Shown in pieces: positions 1-8,560 of a stretch of 64,000 nt of DNA (positions within the stretch are counted from its first letter, which is position 1; every line of letters starts with the position of its first letter). The notes beneath the pieces were generated by a model. It was not told the origin of the DNA, did no database searches, and saw nothing but the letters and a program-made list of their open reading frames with translations. Location: contig NZ_WIPK01000011.1 in NCBI RefSeq assembly GCF_012922555.1, forward strand, positions 1 through 64,000. Reading direction: 5' to 3'. The position numbers and the translations under genes are program-made. This DNA is from Paraclostridium dentum (GTDB lineage: Bacteria; Bacillota; Clostridia; Peptostreptococcales; Peptostreptococcaceae).

Positions 1-104
1 ACAAAAATGTTGCAGCTTATGGACACTTTGGTAGAACTGATTTAGATTTACCATGGGAAAGAACTAATAAAGCTGAAGCTTTAAGAGAGCAAGCTGGATT
101 ATAA
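1..104 (+). CDS. metK: S-adenosylmethionine synthetase, C-terminal end (partial)
   Basis: The window opens inside a gene. Reading from base 3, the last 33 codons give the conserved MetK tail: an AAYGHFGR motif, then a DLPWE motif, then a stop at 102-104. MetK makes S-adenosylmethionine from methionine and ATP in the cytosol. Only the tail is visible, so the catalytic residues cannot be checked. A strong terminator follows directly, so the gene ends its transcript here. Confidence 0.9.
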   Translation, partial: KNVAAYGHFGRTDLDLPWERTNKAEALREQAGL

Positions 105-126
105 TAAATATTTATATTAGTAAGTA

Positions 127-161
127 AGAAGACTGTAGATTTACAGTCTTCTATTTTTTTT
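127..161 (+). terminator. Rho-independent terminator of metK
   Basis: A perfect 11-bp stem (127-137 with 142-152) with a 4-nt loop is followed by a run of T. It lies 22 bases after the metK stop. Confidence 0.9.
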
Positions 162-359
162 ATATAAATTTAGCTGTATAATAATAGTAAATTATGTAAA
201 CGCTAAAATTAGCATTTTTATGCTTAAGGAAATTATATATAGGAAAGAATTATTAATGATTCAGTGAGATTACTTAAATCAATATATTATTTTTGAGAGC
301 AAAAACTTACATACATACATAGTTGTTAAAGAGAATCGAATTTTTATAGGAGATTATTT

Positions 360-2588
360 ATGGAAAAGATTGAAGGAATGGTAAGTGATATTATATTTAA
401 AAATGAAGATAATGGATATGTTATAGCTCATTTATCAAATGAAAATAACGATATAGTTATAGTTGGATGTATGCCTACTTTAACAGTTGGAGAGAGTATA
501 GAAGTTGAAGGTAAGTGGATAAATCATAAAACTTATGGAACTCAATTTGAGGTTAACTCATTTCTGCCAGTGACACCATCATCTATAGAAGGTATATATG
601 TATACTTATCCTCTGGAGTAATAAAAGGGATAGGAGAAAAGATGGCAAAGAGGATAATAGAAAAGTTTGGAGTAGATACCTTGGATATTATTCAAAATTC
701 TCCACATAGGCTTTCAGAAGTTGAGGGTATAGGGAGCAAAAAAATTGAGCAGATAGCTAAAAGTTATGAAGAAAATAGAGAATTAAGAAATATAATAATG
801 CATTTATCTCCTTATGGAATAACTCCTAATTTTTGTTTAAAGATATATAAAAGATATAAGAATAAAGCAATAGATATAATAACTAAAAACCCATATAAGT
901 TAGCAGAAGATATAAGAGGAGTAGGATTTAAAGTAGCAGATAAAATAGCGTCAAATTTAGGAATAGATAAATTTTCTAAAGATAGAATAATGCAAGGTAT
1001 CTTATACACATTAAATCAATCTTTAGGAAGTGGTCATACATATTTACCCAAGGATATCTTAATAGATGAAGCTAGCAAGTTGTTAGGGGTAGATAATGAA
1101 TATATTTCAGATTCAATTTTAAGCTTAGCTTATGATCAAAAAATTCATATTGAAAGAAATTTTGGAGATGAAGAGCACATATATCTAATACCATATTATC
1201 TATCTGAGAATGGAGTTTGTAAGCAAATCATAAAATTATCTCAATCTCAATTTAAAGAATTAAATATAGATATAGATGAAGAAATAGAAAAAATAGAAAA
1301 AGAAACTGATATAAAGTTAGCCACAAATCAAGTATTAGCAGTAAAAGAAGCTGTTGAAGGTGGATTAGTAGTTATTACTGGAGGTCCCGGAACAGGAAAG
1401 ACGACGACTATAAATACTATAATAAAAGTATTTGAAAATAATAAACAAGAAGTTCTTTTAGCCGCACCTACAGGGAGAGCAGCAAAGAGGATGAGTGAGA
1501 CTTCTAATAAAGATGCGAAAACAATTCATAGGCTTTTAGAAATGGGATATGCAACAGATTCAGAAGAACTGGTTTTTTTAAAAGATGAAGAAGACCCTAT
1601 AAAAGCAGATGTAGTTATTGTTGATGAAGTTTCAATGGTAGATATTGTTTTAATGTATAGCTTATTAAAAGCAATAAAACCAGGAACTAGATTAATTTTA
1701 GTTGGAGATAGTGATCAGTTGCCATCTGTTGGAGCTGGAAATGTTTTAAAAGACATTATTGATTCAGATGTTATAAATGTTGTTAGATTGAATGAGATTT
1801 TTAGACAAGCTCAGGAAAGTATGATAGTTGTAAATGCACATAGAATAAACAAAGGATTGCCACTTCACCTAAATGTTAAAGGTAAAGATTTTTTCTTTAT
1901 AAAAAAAGATACAAATGAAGCAATTTTAGAAGAAATAGTTGGCTTAGTTAGCCAAAGGCTACCTAAATTTTATAACTTAGACAAGCTACAAGATATACAA
2001 GTTCTTGCACCTATGAGAAAGGGTGATTTAGGTGTTACAAATTTAAATATAGAGTTACAAAAATATTTAAATAAAGAAGAAAAGTTTAAAGTTGAAGAAA
2101 CACTACAAAAAAGGATTTTTAGAGTTGGCGATAAAGTTATGCAAATAAAAAATAATTATACTAAAAAATGGGAAAATGAAGATAAGAGTGAAAGTGGAGA
2201 AGGTATATACAATGGAGATATAGGTTATATTTATCATATAGATAAGGAAAACAAAATTATATATGTTCTATTTGATAAAACTAAAATAGTGTCTTATGAA
2301 TACTCTGAGTTAGATGAACTGGATCACAGTTTTTGTACGACAATACACAAAAGTCAGGGAAGTGAATTTCCAGCTATTGTAATTCCAGTAACTTGGGCTC
2401 CGCCTATGCTATTAAATAGAAATCTACTTTACACAGCAGTAACTAGAGCTAAACAATTAGTAGTTTTAGTCGGAGATGTTAAATACTTAGAATTTATGAT
2501 AAAAAACAATAGGATAAATGATAGACACTCTAATTTAAGTAAAAAATTGAATAGATTAAAAAAAGAAGGGGTGCTGATAAAAAATTAA
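360..2588 (+). CDS. recD2: RecD2-family ATP-dependent DNA helicase
   Basis: A superfamily 1B 5'-3' DNA helicase of the RecD2 (YrrC) type, 742 aa, acting in DNA repair and replication-fork maintenance without RecBC partners. The N-terminal third carries the RecD2-specific region with helix-hairpin-helix stretches (for example VEGIGSKKIEQI near residues 121-132). The Walker A motif GGPGTGKTT is at 341-349 and the DEVS Walker B motif near 422. Motif V (TTIHKSQG) is near 660 and motif VI (TAVTRAK) lies near the C-terminus. The ATG at 360 is preceded by AGGAG. The stop codon overlaps the start of comF by a few bases, so the two genes are probably translationally coupled, an order common in clostridia. 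Confidence 0.93.
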   Translation: MEKIEGMVSDIIFKNEDNGYVIAHLSNENNDIVIVGCMPTLTVGESIEVEGKWINHKTYGTQFEVNSFLPVTPSSIEGIYVYLSSGVIKGIGEKMAKRIIEKFGVDTLDIIQNSPHRLSEVEGIGSKKIEQIAKSYEENRELRNIIMHLSPYGITPNFCLKIYKRYKNKAIDIITKNPYKLAEDIRGVGFKVADKIASNLGIDKFSKDRIMQGILYTLNQSLGSGHTYLPKDILIDEASKLLGVDNEYISDSILSLAYDQKIHIERNFGDEEHIYLIPYYLSENGVCKQIIKLSQSQFKELNIDIDEEIEKIEKETDIKLATNQVLAVKEAVEGGLVVITGGPGTGKTTTINTIIKVFENNKQEVLLAAPTGRAAKRMSETSNKDAKTIHRLLEMGYATDSEELVFLKDEEDPIKADVVIVDEVSMVDIVLMYSLLKAIKPGTRLILVGDSDQLPSVGAGNVLKDIIDSDVINVVRLNEIFRQAQESMIVVNAHRINKGLPLHLNVKGKDFFFIKKDTNEAILEEIVGLVSQRLPKFYNLDKLQDIQVLAPMRKGDLGVTNLNIELQKYLNKEEKFKVEETLQKRIFRVGDKVMQIKNNYTKKWENEDKSESGEGIYNGDIGYIYHIDKENKIIYVLFDKTKIVSYEYSELDELDHSFCTTIHKSQGSEFPAIVIPVTWAPPMLLNRNLLYTAVTRAKQLVVLVGDVKYLEFMIKNNRINDRHSNLSKKLNRLKKEGVLIKN

Positions 2589-3333
2589 ATCAATTTTTTA
2601 TAAAATTTTAGATATAATATATCCTGAAAATATTAAATGTATTATATGTAATAAATCTATTAGTAAAAATAATACATACTCATTATGTAAAGATTGTTTC
2701 AATGAACTAAATTTTATAAATGATGGATGTATAAAATGTGGAAAAACTATATTAAATGAAACTATAGAAACATTAAAGCCTGAAGACTTATTAAATGGAT
2801 GCCCGTCTTGTATAAATAAAACGTATTATTTTGAAAAAGCTATAGGATGTATAGAATATAGTGAAACTAGTAAAAAGATAGTATTTGGGTTTAAATATAA
2901 TGATAAAACATTTATGGCAAATATTATATCTAAGATAATGAAAGAAAAGTTAGATACTCAAAATATAAATTATGATTACATACTATATGTTCCATTACAT
3001 AAGAAAAGGGAAAGAAAAAGAGGGTTTAACCAATCAAAACTTATTGCAAAAAAGCTTGGTAAAATAGAAAATATAAAGGTTTTAGATTCTATATACAGGA
3101 ATAAGAATACTACTAAATTATTTAAATTAACAAATGAAGAAAGATCGAGAGAGGTAAAAAATGCATTTGGTTTTTATAAGAGCATAAATTTATGTAAAAA
3201 TAAAAATGTATTACTTATAGATGATATATTTACTACGGGAAGTACTGTAAATGAAATATCAAAAATATTGAAACTTAAAGGTGTTAAAAAAATTTATATA
3301 TGTACATTTTTAACTAGAATAAATTGTTATTGA
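2584..3333 (+). CDS. comF: ComF-family phosphoribosyltransferase-like protein, apparent ATT start
   Basis: A ComF/GntX protein, linked in other bacteria to DNA uptake and recombination. Read from 2584 it has 249 aa, the normal family length. Four Cys pairs (C19/C22, C35/C38, C49/C52, C73/C76) form the N-terminal zinc-finger region. The phosphoribosyltransferase motif LLIDDIFTTGST sits near residue 210-221. No ATG, GTG or TTG occurs in this frame between two adjacent stops (2575-2580) and an ATG at 2914. Starting at 2914 would remove the whole zinc-finger domain. The best start is ATT at 2584, 12 bases after the GGGG of an AAGAAGGGGTG ribosome site inside recD2. The domain call is firm; the start is inference. 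A sequencing error is the main alternative. Confidence 0.85.
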   Translation: MKSIFYKILDIIYPENIKCIICNKSISKNNTYSLCKDCFNELNFINDGCIKCGKTILNETIETLKPEDLLNGCPSCINKTYYFEKAIGCIEYSETSKKIVFGFKYNDKTFMANIISKIMKEKLDTQNINYDYILYVPLHKKRERKRGFNQSKLIAKKLGKIENIKVLDSIYRNKNTTKLFKLTNEERSREVKNAFGFYKSINLCKNKNVLLIDDIFTTGSTVNEISKILKLKGVKKIYICTFLTRINCY

Positions 3334-3361
3334 CATATTAGTCTTAAGATATTAAAATGTA

Positions 3362-3580
3362 TTAGTAATGTGTTAGGTCTGTGGTTGAAAGTTCATGCCA
3401 GTTGCAGGCGAAAGGACCCACGTAAGTTAACCCTAAAAATGGGGTTAATGATCATGGTGCAGCTTAGAAGTAAGACCTGCCGATATTAAAATCGAGAGAG
3501 TCAGTAGTGCGGCGAACCCAAGCGAAATCTCCAGCAGGCGAGTGTGGGGGCAAAGACCAGGTCAGCTAAAATATTACTAA
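3362..3580 (+). ncRNA. raiA RNA: raiA-motif structured RNA
   Basis: A roughly 220-base non-coding, relatively GC-rich stretch lies between comF and the hibernation factor gene. Its ends pair as an outer stem (3362-3369 with 3573-3580), and it is followed at once by a terminator. It contains internal complementary segments such as TTAACCC/GGGGTTAA. The raiA motif is a known clostridial structured RNA typically found upstream of raiA/hpf, and this element has that position, size and general look. The assignment is made from memory of the family. RNase P RNA, tmRNA, 6S and SRP signatures were looked for and not found. Confidence 0.72.
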
Positions 3581-3607
3581 AGTACCTTTAGAGGTGCTTT
3601 TTTTTTG
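3579..3607 (+). terminator. Terminator ending the raiA-type RNA
   Basis: An AAGTACCT/AGGTGCTT stem (one G-U pair) with a TTAG loop is followed by nine T. It separates the RNA from hpf, implying that the RNA is a stand-alone transcript and that hpf has its own promoter. Confidence 0.85.
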
Positions 3608-3684
3608 CTTAAATACAATTTTTTTGTAATTTATTCGAAAATATGACAACAATAAACAAATTAATAACAAATAAACATTAGTTC

Positions 3685-3788
3685 TGTGGATAGAAATTGA
3701 GTAAAGAATGTGTAAAAATAAATAAATACAGACTTATTAACATTTTTATCCACATTATCCACAGGTTATAATGATAAATCAATCCACA
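3685..3788 (+). promoter_or_regulatory. DnaA-box cluster between the raiA RNA and hpf
   Basis: Two perfect DnaA boxes TTATCCACA abut head to tail at 3746-3754 and 3755-3763. An 8/9 match lies on the other strand at 3685-3693 (TGTGGATAG). A weaker inverted one is at 3709-3717 and a partial one ends at 3788. The surrounding DNA is very AT-rich. No dnaA or dnaN gene is near, so this is not evidently the replication origin. It could titrate DnaA or regulate hpf. Confidence 0.6.
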
Positions 3789-3949
3789 TGTTGGTCAAGG
3801 TTTACGATTAATCGACAAAAATAAATTTATTTACTTTGCATATTATGATTCCAAGAAGCTAACAATAAAAATAAAGGAAATTGAATTTAAACATAGAAAT
3901 TATAAGTATAAGTTATTGTACTTATATATACCTGAAGGGAGATGTTCTT

Positions 3950-4501
3950 ATGAATATAACAATATCTGGGAAACAAATGGATTTAACAGATGCAATAAAG
4001 GATTCAGTAGCAGAAAAATTAGAAAGATTAGACTACTACCTTCACCCAGAAACAGAAGTAAAAGTTACAGTAAGTGCTAAAAAGGCAAGACAAAAAGTAG
4101 AAGTAACTATAATACCAATAAGTGGTCCTATAATAAGAGCAGAAGATACAGAGGAAAATTTATATGCTGCTATAGATGTAGTATATGATAAGTTAAACAC
4201 TCAGTTAAGAAAGTATAAAAAAAGAGTACAAGATAAACATCAATCAAATGAAAGTATAAGATTTAGCCATATAGAAGATTTATCAGAAGAAGAGTTAAAT
4301 GATGAAAATGAAAATTCTATAAATATTTCAATAGAAAGAAATAAGAAATTTAATATGAAGCCAATGAGTCCAGAAGAAGCAGTTTTACAAATGGATTTAT
4401 TAGGACATGACTTTTTCATATTTACAAACACTCAAACTGATGATATATCAATAGTGTACAAAAGAAAAAATGGCGGTTATGGAATGATAGAACAAGCGTA
4501 G
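3950..4501 (+). CDS. hpf: Ribosome hibernation promoting factor, long form
   Basis: A long-form HPF/RaiA protein, 183 aa. It binds the 30S decoding region and dimerises ribosomes into inactive 100S particles in stationary phase. The N-terminal HPF domain covers about residues 1-100 (MNITISGKQMDLTDA start). A charged linker with many Glu and Asn follows. The C-terminal dimerisation domain is about 130-183 (MSPEEAVLQMDLLGHDF). The ATG at 3950 is chosen because GAAGGGAG lies just upstream; an upstream in-frame TTG has no ribosome site and would add a non-conserved extension. It follows the raiA-type RNA and DnaA boxes and ends at its own terminator. Confidence 0.93.
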   Translation: MNITISGKQMDLTDAIKDSVAEKLERLDYYLHPETEVKVTVSAKKARQKVEVTIIPISGPIIRAEDTEENLYAAIDVVYDKLNTQLRKYKKRVQDKHQSNESIRFSHIEDLSEEELNDENENSINISIERNKKFNMKPMSPEEAVLQMDLLGHDFFIFTNTQTDDISIVYKRKNGGYGMIEQA

Positions 4502-4518
4502 AATTTAAATTAGTTATT

Positions 4519-4556
4519 AAAGCTATCGATAAAAATAATAATCGATAGCTTTTTAA
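4519..4556 (+). terminator. Terminator of hpf
   Basis: A perfect 12-bp stem (4519-4530 with 4541-4552) around an A-rich loop, followed by a short T run. Confidence 0.75.
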
Positions 4557-4624
4557 ATATAAAATGCAAAGATTTTATGGTAGAATGTATATTATACATA
4601 TAATGGACGAGGAGAGATAAGTAT

Positions 4625-7297
4625 ATGGGTTTTTTAGATAATATATTTAATATGGCTGATAAAAGAGAAATGAAAAAATTCAGCAAAACAGTTGATGAGA
4701 TAGATGCTTTAGAATCGAAGTTTCAAGGAATGTCAGATAGTGAATTAAAAAATATGACTAATGTTTTTAAAGATAGACTTAATAATGGGGAAACAGTAGA
4801 TGACGTATTAGCAGAAGCATTCGCGGTTGTAAGGGAAGCTTCAAAAAGAGTACTTGGGATGAGACAATATAGAGTTCAGCTTATAGGTGGAATAGTTCTT
4901 CACCAAGGAAGAATAGCTGAGATGAAAACTGGAGAAGGTAAAACTTTAGTTGCAACAGCTCCAGTTTATTTAAATGCGTTAACTGGTAAAGGTGTACATG
5001 TTGTAACAGTAAATGATTACTTAGCAAAACGTGATAAAGAGCAAATGGGTAAAATATATGAGTTTTTAGGAATGACAGTTGGGGTTATAGTACATGGACA
5101 AAATCCTCAAGAAAGAAAAGAACAGTATGAATGTGATATAACTTATGGAACAAACAATGAATATGGATTTGATTATCTAAAAGATAATATGGTTATACAT
5201 AAAGAGCAAAAGGTTCAAAGAGAATTAAACTATGCAATAGTCGATGAGGTCGACTCTATATTAGTCGATGAAGCTAGAACACCTCTTATAATATCAGGAC
5301 CTGGAGATAAATCAACACATCTATACGGTGATGCAAATACATTTGTACATACTTTAAAAGAAGATAATTATGAGATAGATGAAAAACAAAAATCAGTTTC
5401 TTTAACTGAAAGTGGTATACAAAAAGCAGAAGTTTATTTTAATGTTGAAAATATAACAGATATAGCTCATATAGAGTTATACCATCATATAAATCAAGCA
5501 TTAAAAGCTCATAAAATAATGAAGTTAGATGTAGATTATGTTGTAAGAGATGGCGAAATAGTTATTGTTGATGAATTTACTGGAAGACTTATGTTCGGTA
5601 GAAGATATTCTGAAGGATTACATCAAGCAATTGAAGCTAAAGAAGGATTAAGAATACAAAGAGAATCTAAAACTTTAGCAACTATAACATTCCAAAACTA
5701 CTTTAGAATGTACAATAAGTTATCAGGAATGACAGGTACAGCTAAAACAGAAGAAGAAGAATTTAAAGCAATATATAAAATGGATGTTGTACAAATTCCA
5801 ACTAATAAGCCTATACTAAGAGAAGATTTAGCAGATTGTGTTTATAAGAGCGAACTAGGAAAGTTCAATGCAGTCGTTGAAGATATTATAGAAAGACATA
5901 AGAATAATCAACCAGTACTTGTTGGTACAGTATCTATAGAAAAATCTGAAGTTCTATCTATGCTTTTAAAGAGAAAAGGTGTAAAGCATGAAGTATTAAA
6001 TGCTAAAAACCATCATAAAGAAGCAGAGATAGTAGCGCAAGCAGGTAGATTAGGTGCAGTAACTATCGCCACTAACATGGCGGGTCGTGGTACCGATATA
6101 GTTTTAGGAGGGAACCCTGTATTCTTAACTAAAAAAGAAATGAAGAAGATAGGATATCCTGAAGATATAATAAACAAAGTAGATGCTGATATAGAGAGTT
6201 TAGGCATAGAGTTAACTGATGAAATAGTGAAAGCTAAGTCTGATTTTGATAAAATACTTAAAAAATATAAATTACAAACTGAAGAAGAGCAGAATAAAGT
6301 TAGAGAAGCTGGCGGATTAGCTATAATAGGTACAGAAAGACATGAGTCTCGAAGAATTGATAATCAGTTACGTGGTCGTGCTGGGCGTCAAGGGGACCCA
6401 GGAAGTTCAAGATTCTATATAAGTTTAGAAGATGAGCTTATGAGACTATTCGGAAGTGATAGAATTTCTGGAATGGTTGAAAAAATAGGATTAGATGAAG
6501 AAACACCTATAGAAGCTAAGATGTTAACTAAATCAATAGAAAATGCTCAAAAGAAAGTTGAAGGAAGAAACTTTGGTATAAGAAAGCACGTTCTTCAGTA
6601 TGATGATGTTATGAATAAACAAAGAGAGATAATATACGAACAAAGAGGACGTGTATTAGAAGGAGAAGACTTAGAAGAGCAAGTGCAAACAATGATAATG
6701 GCTATAATATCAGATGGATATGATATATATGTGACAGACCAAGGATTTGATTTACATGCATACAAAGATTATTTATATCATATGTTTATGCCTAAAGGCA
6801 GCTTAGAAGCTGAAAATCTTGAAAACATGAAAAAAGAAGAAGTTATAGACGCAGTATATAACTTAGCTAAAAAAATATATGAAGAAAAAGAAAATATGGT
6901 TGGATCTGAAAGAATGAGAGAAATCGAGAGAGTTATACTTTTACAAGCTGTTGACTCTTATTGGATAGACCATATAGATGCCATGGATCAATTACGTCAA
7001 GGTATCGGACTTAGAGCTATAGGTCAGCAAGACCCGGTTGTAGCTTATAAGTTAGAAGGATTTGATATGTTTGATAATATGACAAAAGCTATACAAGAAG
7101 ATACTGTAAGATATTTATATAACTTTACAATAGAAGAACCGATACAAAGAAAACAAGTAGTAGATGTGGAAAAAATATCTTCAAATGCAGAAGAAGGTCA
7201 AGGAAATAAACCTGTTAAGAAAGATGAAGAAACAGGAAGAAATGATGAATGTCCTTGTGGAAGTGGTAAAAAATATAAAAAGTGTTGCGGTAGATAG
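4625..7297 (+). CDS. secA: Preprotein translocase ATPase SecA
   Basis: The motor of the Sec pathway, 890 aa, which pushes unfolded preproteins through SecYEG at the membrane using ATP. The first nucleotide-binding fold has GEGKT near residue 103-107 and the DEVDS box near 206. The helicase-like second fold contains the [10 protein letters not shown] motif and a [10 protein letters not shown] motif. The preprotein cross-linking and wing regions are present. The last 20 residues form the zinc-binding SEC-C tail ([13 protein letters not shown]), which marks the housekeeping SecA1 rather than an accessory SecA2. GAGGAGAG precedes the ATG. It is 14 bases from prfB, a conserved Firmicute pairing. 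Confidence 0.97.
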   Translation: MGFLDNIFNMADKREMKKFSKTVDEIDALESKFQGMSDSELKNMTNVFKDRLNNGETVDDVLAEAFAVVREASKRVLGMRQYRVQLIGGIVLHQGRIAEMKTGEGKTLVATAPVYLNALTGKGVHVVTVNDYLAKRDKEQMGKIYEFLGMTVGVIVHGQNPQERKEQYECDITYGTNNEYGFDYLKDNMVIHKEQKVQRELNYAIVDEVDSILVDEARTPLIISGPGDKSTHLYGDANTFVHTLKEDNYEIDEKQKSVSLTESGIQKAEVYFNVENITDIAHIELYHHINQALKAHKIMKLDVDYVVRDGEIVIVDEFTGRLMFGRRYSEGLHQAIEAKEGLRIQRESKTLATITFQNYFRMYNKLSGMTGTAKTEEEEFKAIYKMDVVQIPTNKPILREDLADCVYKSELGKFNAVVEDIIERHKNNQPVLVGTVSIEKSEVLSMLLKRKGVKHEVLNAKNHHKEAEIVAQAGRLGAVTIATNMAGRGTDIVLGGNPVFLTKKEMKKIGYPEDIINKVDADIESLGIELTDEIVKAKSDFDKILKKYKLQTEEEQNKVREAGGLAIIGTERHESRRIDNQLRGRAGRQGDPGSSRFYISLEDELMRLFGSDRISGMVEKIGLDEETPIEAKMLTKSIENAQKKVEGRNFGIRKHVLQYDDVMNKQREIIYEQRGRVLEGEDLEEQVQTMIMAIISDGYDIYVTDQGFDLHAYKDYLYHMFMPKGSLEAENLENMKKEEVIDAVYNLAKKIYEEKENMVGSERMREIERVILLQAVDSYWIDHIDAMDQLRQGIGLRAIGQQDPVVAYKLEGFDMFDNMTKAIQEDTVRYLYNFTIEEPIQRKQVVDVEKISSNAEEGQGNKPVKKDEETGRNDECPCGSGKKYKKCCGR

Positions 7298-7311
7298 TTT
7301 GGAGGTTGTAT

Positions 7312-8425
7312 ATGCTTAATGTACAAGAATATAGACATAGAATAGAAGAGATGTCTAATAATATAGAAGAATTGAGGGCTTCTCTTTGACATAGAAAGCC
7401 TGAATGAAAGAATTATTAGAAGTGAAAAAATAATGAGTGAACAAGACTTCTGGAATGATAATGAAAAAGCACAGCGTGTACTTCAAGAAAATAAAAATCT
7501 AAAAGATATTTTAGATGAGTACAATCATCTACAATCATCTGTAGAAGATGCAGAAGTGCTTCTTGAGTTAGCTCAAGAAGAAGCTGATGATTCATTAGAG
7601 AAAGAAGTTGAAAGTACAATAACTTCACTTGAGAAAGAGATTGATAAAGTTAAAATAAAAACTTTATTGAGTGGAGAATATGATAGAAACAATGCGATTT
7701 TATCTATAAATGCAGGTACAGGTGGATTAGATGCTCAAGATTGGGCCGAAATGTTACTGAGAATGTATGATAGATGGGCTAATTCTAAAGGATTTAAAGT
7801 TAAAACATTAGATTTACAATCAGACACAGAAGCTGGTATAAAAAGTGCAACTATACAAATTGAAGGACTTAATGCATATGGATATTTAAAAAGTGAAAAA
7901 GGAGTGCATAGAATTGTAAGAATATCTCCTTTTGATCCATCTGGAAAAAGACATACTTCTTTTGCATCAATTGATGTAATTCCAGAATTAGATGAAAGTA
8001 TAGAAATTGATATAAACCCTTCAGATTTGAAAATAGATACATATAGAGCATCTGGTGCTGGAGGACAGCATATAAACACTACTGATTCAGCAGTAAGAAT
8101 AACTCATATACCAACAGGTGTAGTTGTTCAATGTCAAAATCAAAGATCTCAGCACAGCAATAAAGATACTGCTATGAGAATGTTAATGGCTAAACTTATA
8201 GAGTTAAAAGAATTAGAACAAAAGGAAACTATAGAAGATTTACAAGGTAAATATTCTCAAATAACTTGGGGAAGCCAAATAAGATCTTATGTATTCCAAC
8301 CATACAAGTTGGTAAAAGATCACAGAACAAATGCTGAGATAGGAAATGTTGACAGTGTTATGGATGGTAATATAGATTTATTTATAAATGAATATTTAAA
8401 AATGACTAAAGTAAATAATGTATAG
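7312..8425 (+). CDS. prfB: Peptide chain release factor 2 (programmed +1 frameshift)
   Basis: RF2 recognises UGA and UAA and releases the nascent chain. It is read from 7312 to 7386 (25 codons), then shifts +1 past T7387 and continues 7388-8425, giving 370 aa. The shift site CTT TGA C at 7384-7390 is the classic autoregulatory RF2 site, with a Shine-Dalgarno-like GAGGG nine bases upstream of the CTT. When RF2 is scarce, the in-frame UGA is bypassed. The stop-codon recognition tripeptide SPF and the catalytic GGQ (about residue 249-251) are present. GGAGG lies 7 bases before the ATG. Two frames must be joined for a correct annotation. Confidence 0.95.
7372..7390 (+). promoter_or_regulatory. 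RF2 +1 ribosomal frameshift site
   Basis: An internal GAGGG, a short spacer, then CTT TGA C. Codon 26 is UGA in the starting frame and the +1 frame opens directly into conserved RF2 sequence. This is the known prfB autoregulation signal. Confidence 0.92.
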
Positions 8426-8429
8426 AACA

Positions 8430-8545
8430 TAAGGGTGTGTTTCAAAATAGTATGAAAAATGCATAAGTTTTGCTTCCAAAGCTTTAATGGTTGCAAAAGC
8501 TTATGTATTTATTCTTATCTATTTATTTTGAGGCACGCCCCTTTT
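8430..8545 (+). repeat. Family A intergenic hairpin, copy A1
   Basis: Outer arms at about 8431-8450 and 8522-8543 pair (AAGGGTGTGTTTCAAAATAG with its near complement). An inner stem GCATAAG/CTTATGT encloses the family core (GTTTTGCTTCCAAAGCTTT). It sits between prfB and tex and may also end the prfB transcript. The core is related to the copies at 12790, 16621, 27021 and 36682. Confidence 0.75.
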
Positions 8546-8560
8546 TAGGAGGGATTTAAA

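Noticed and set aside
2577-2588. comF made by a -1 frameshift from recD2 on the A run
   Set aside because: A -1 shift leads to the wrong frame; comF is in the +1 frame and separate proteins of normal length are expected.
3362-3607. The structured RNA could be RNase P RNA, tmRNA, 6S or SRP RNA
   Set aside because: None of their conserved core sequences were found, and the position before hpf fits the raiA motif better.
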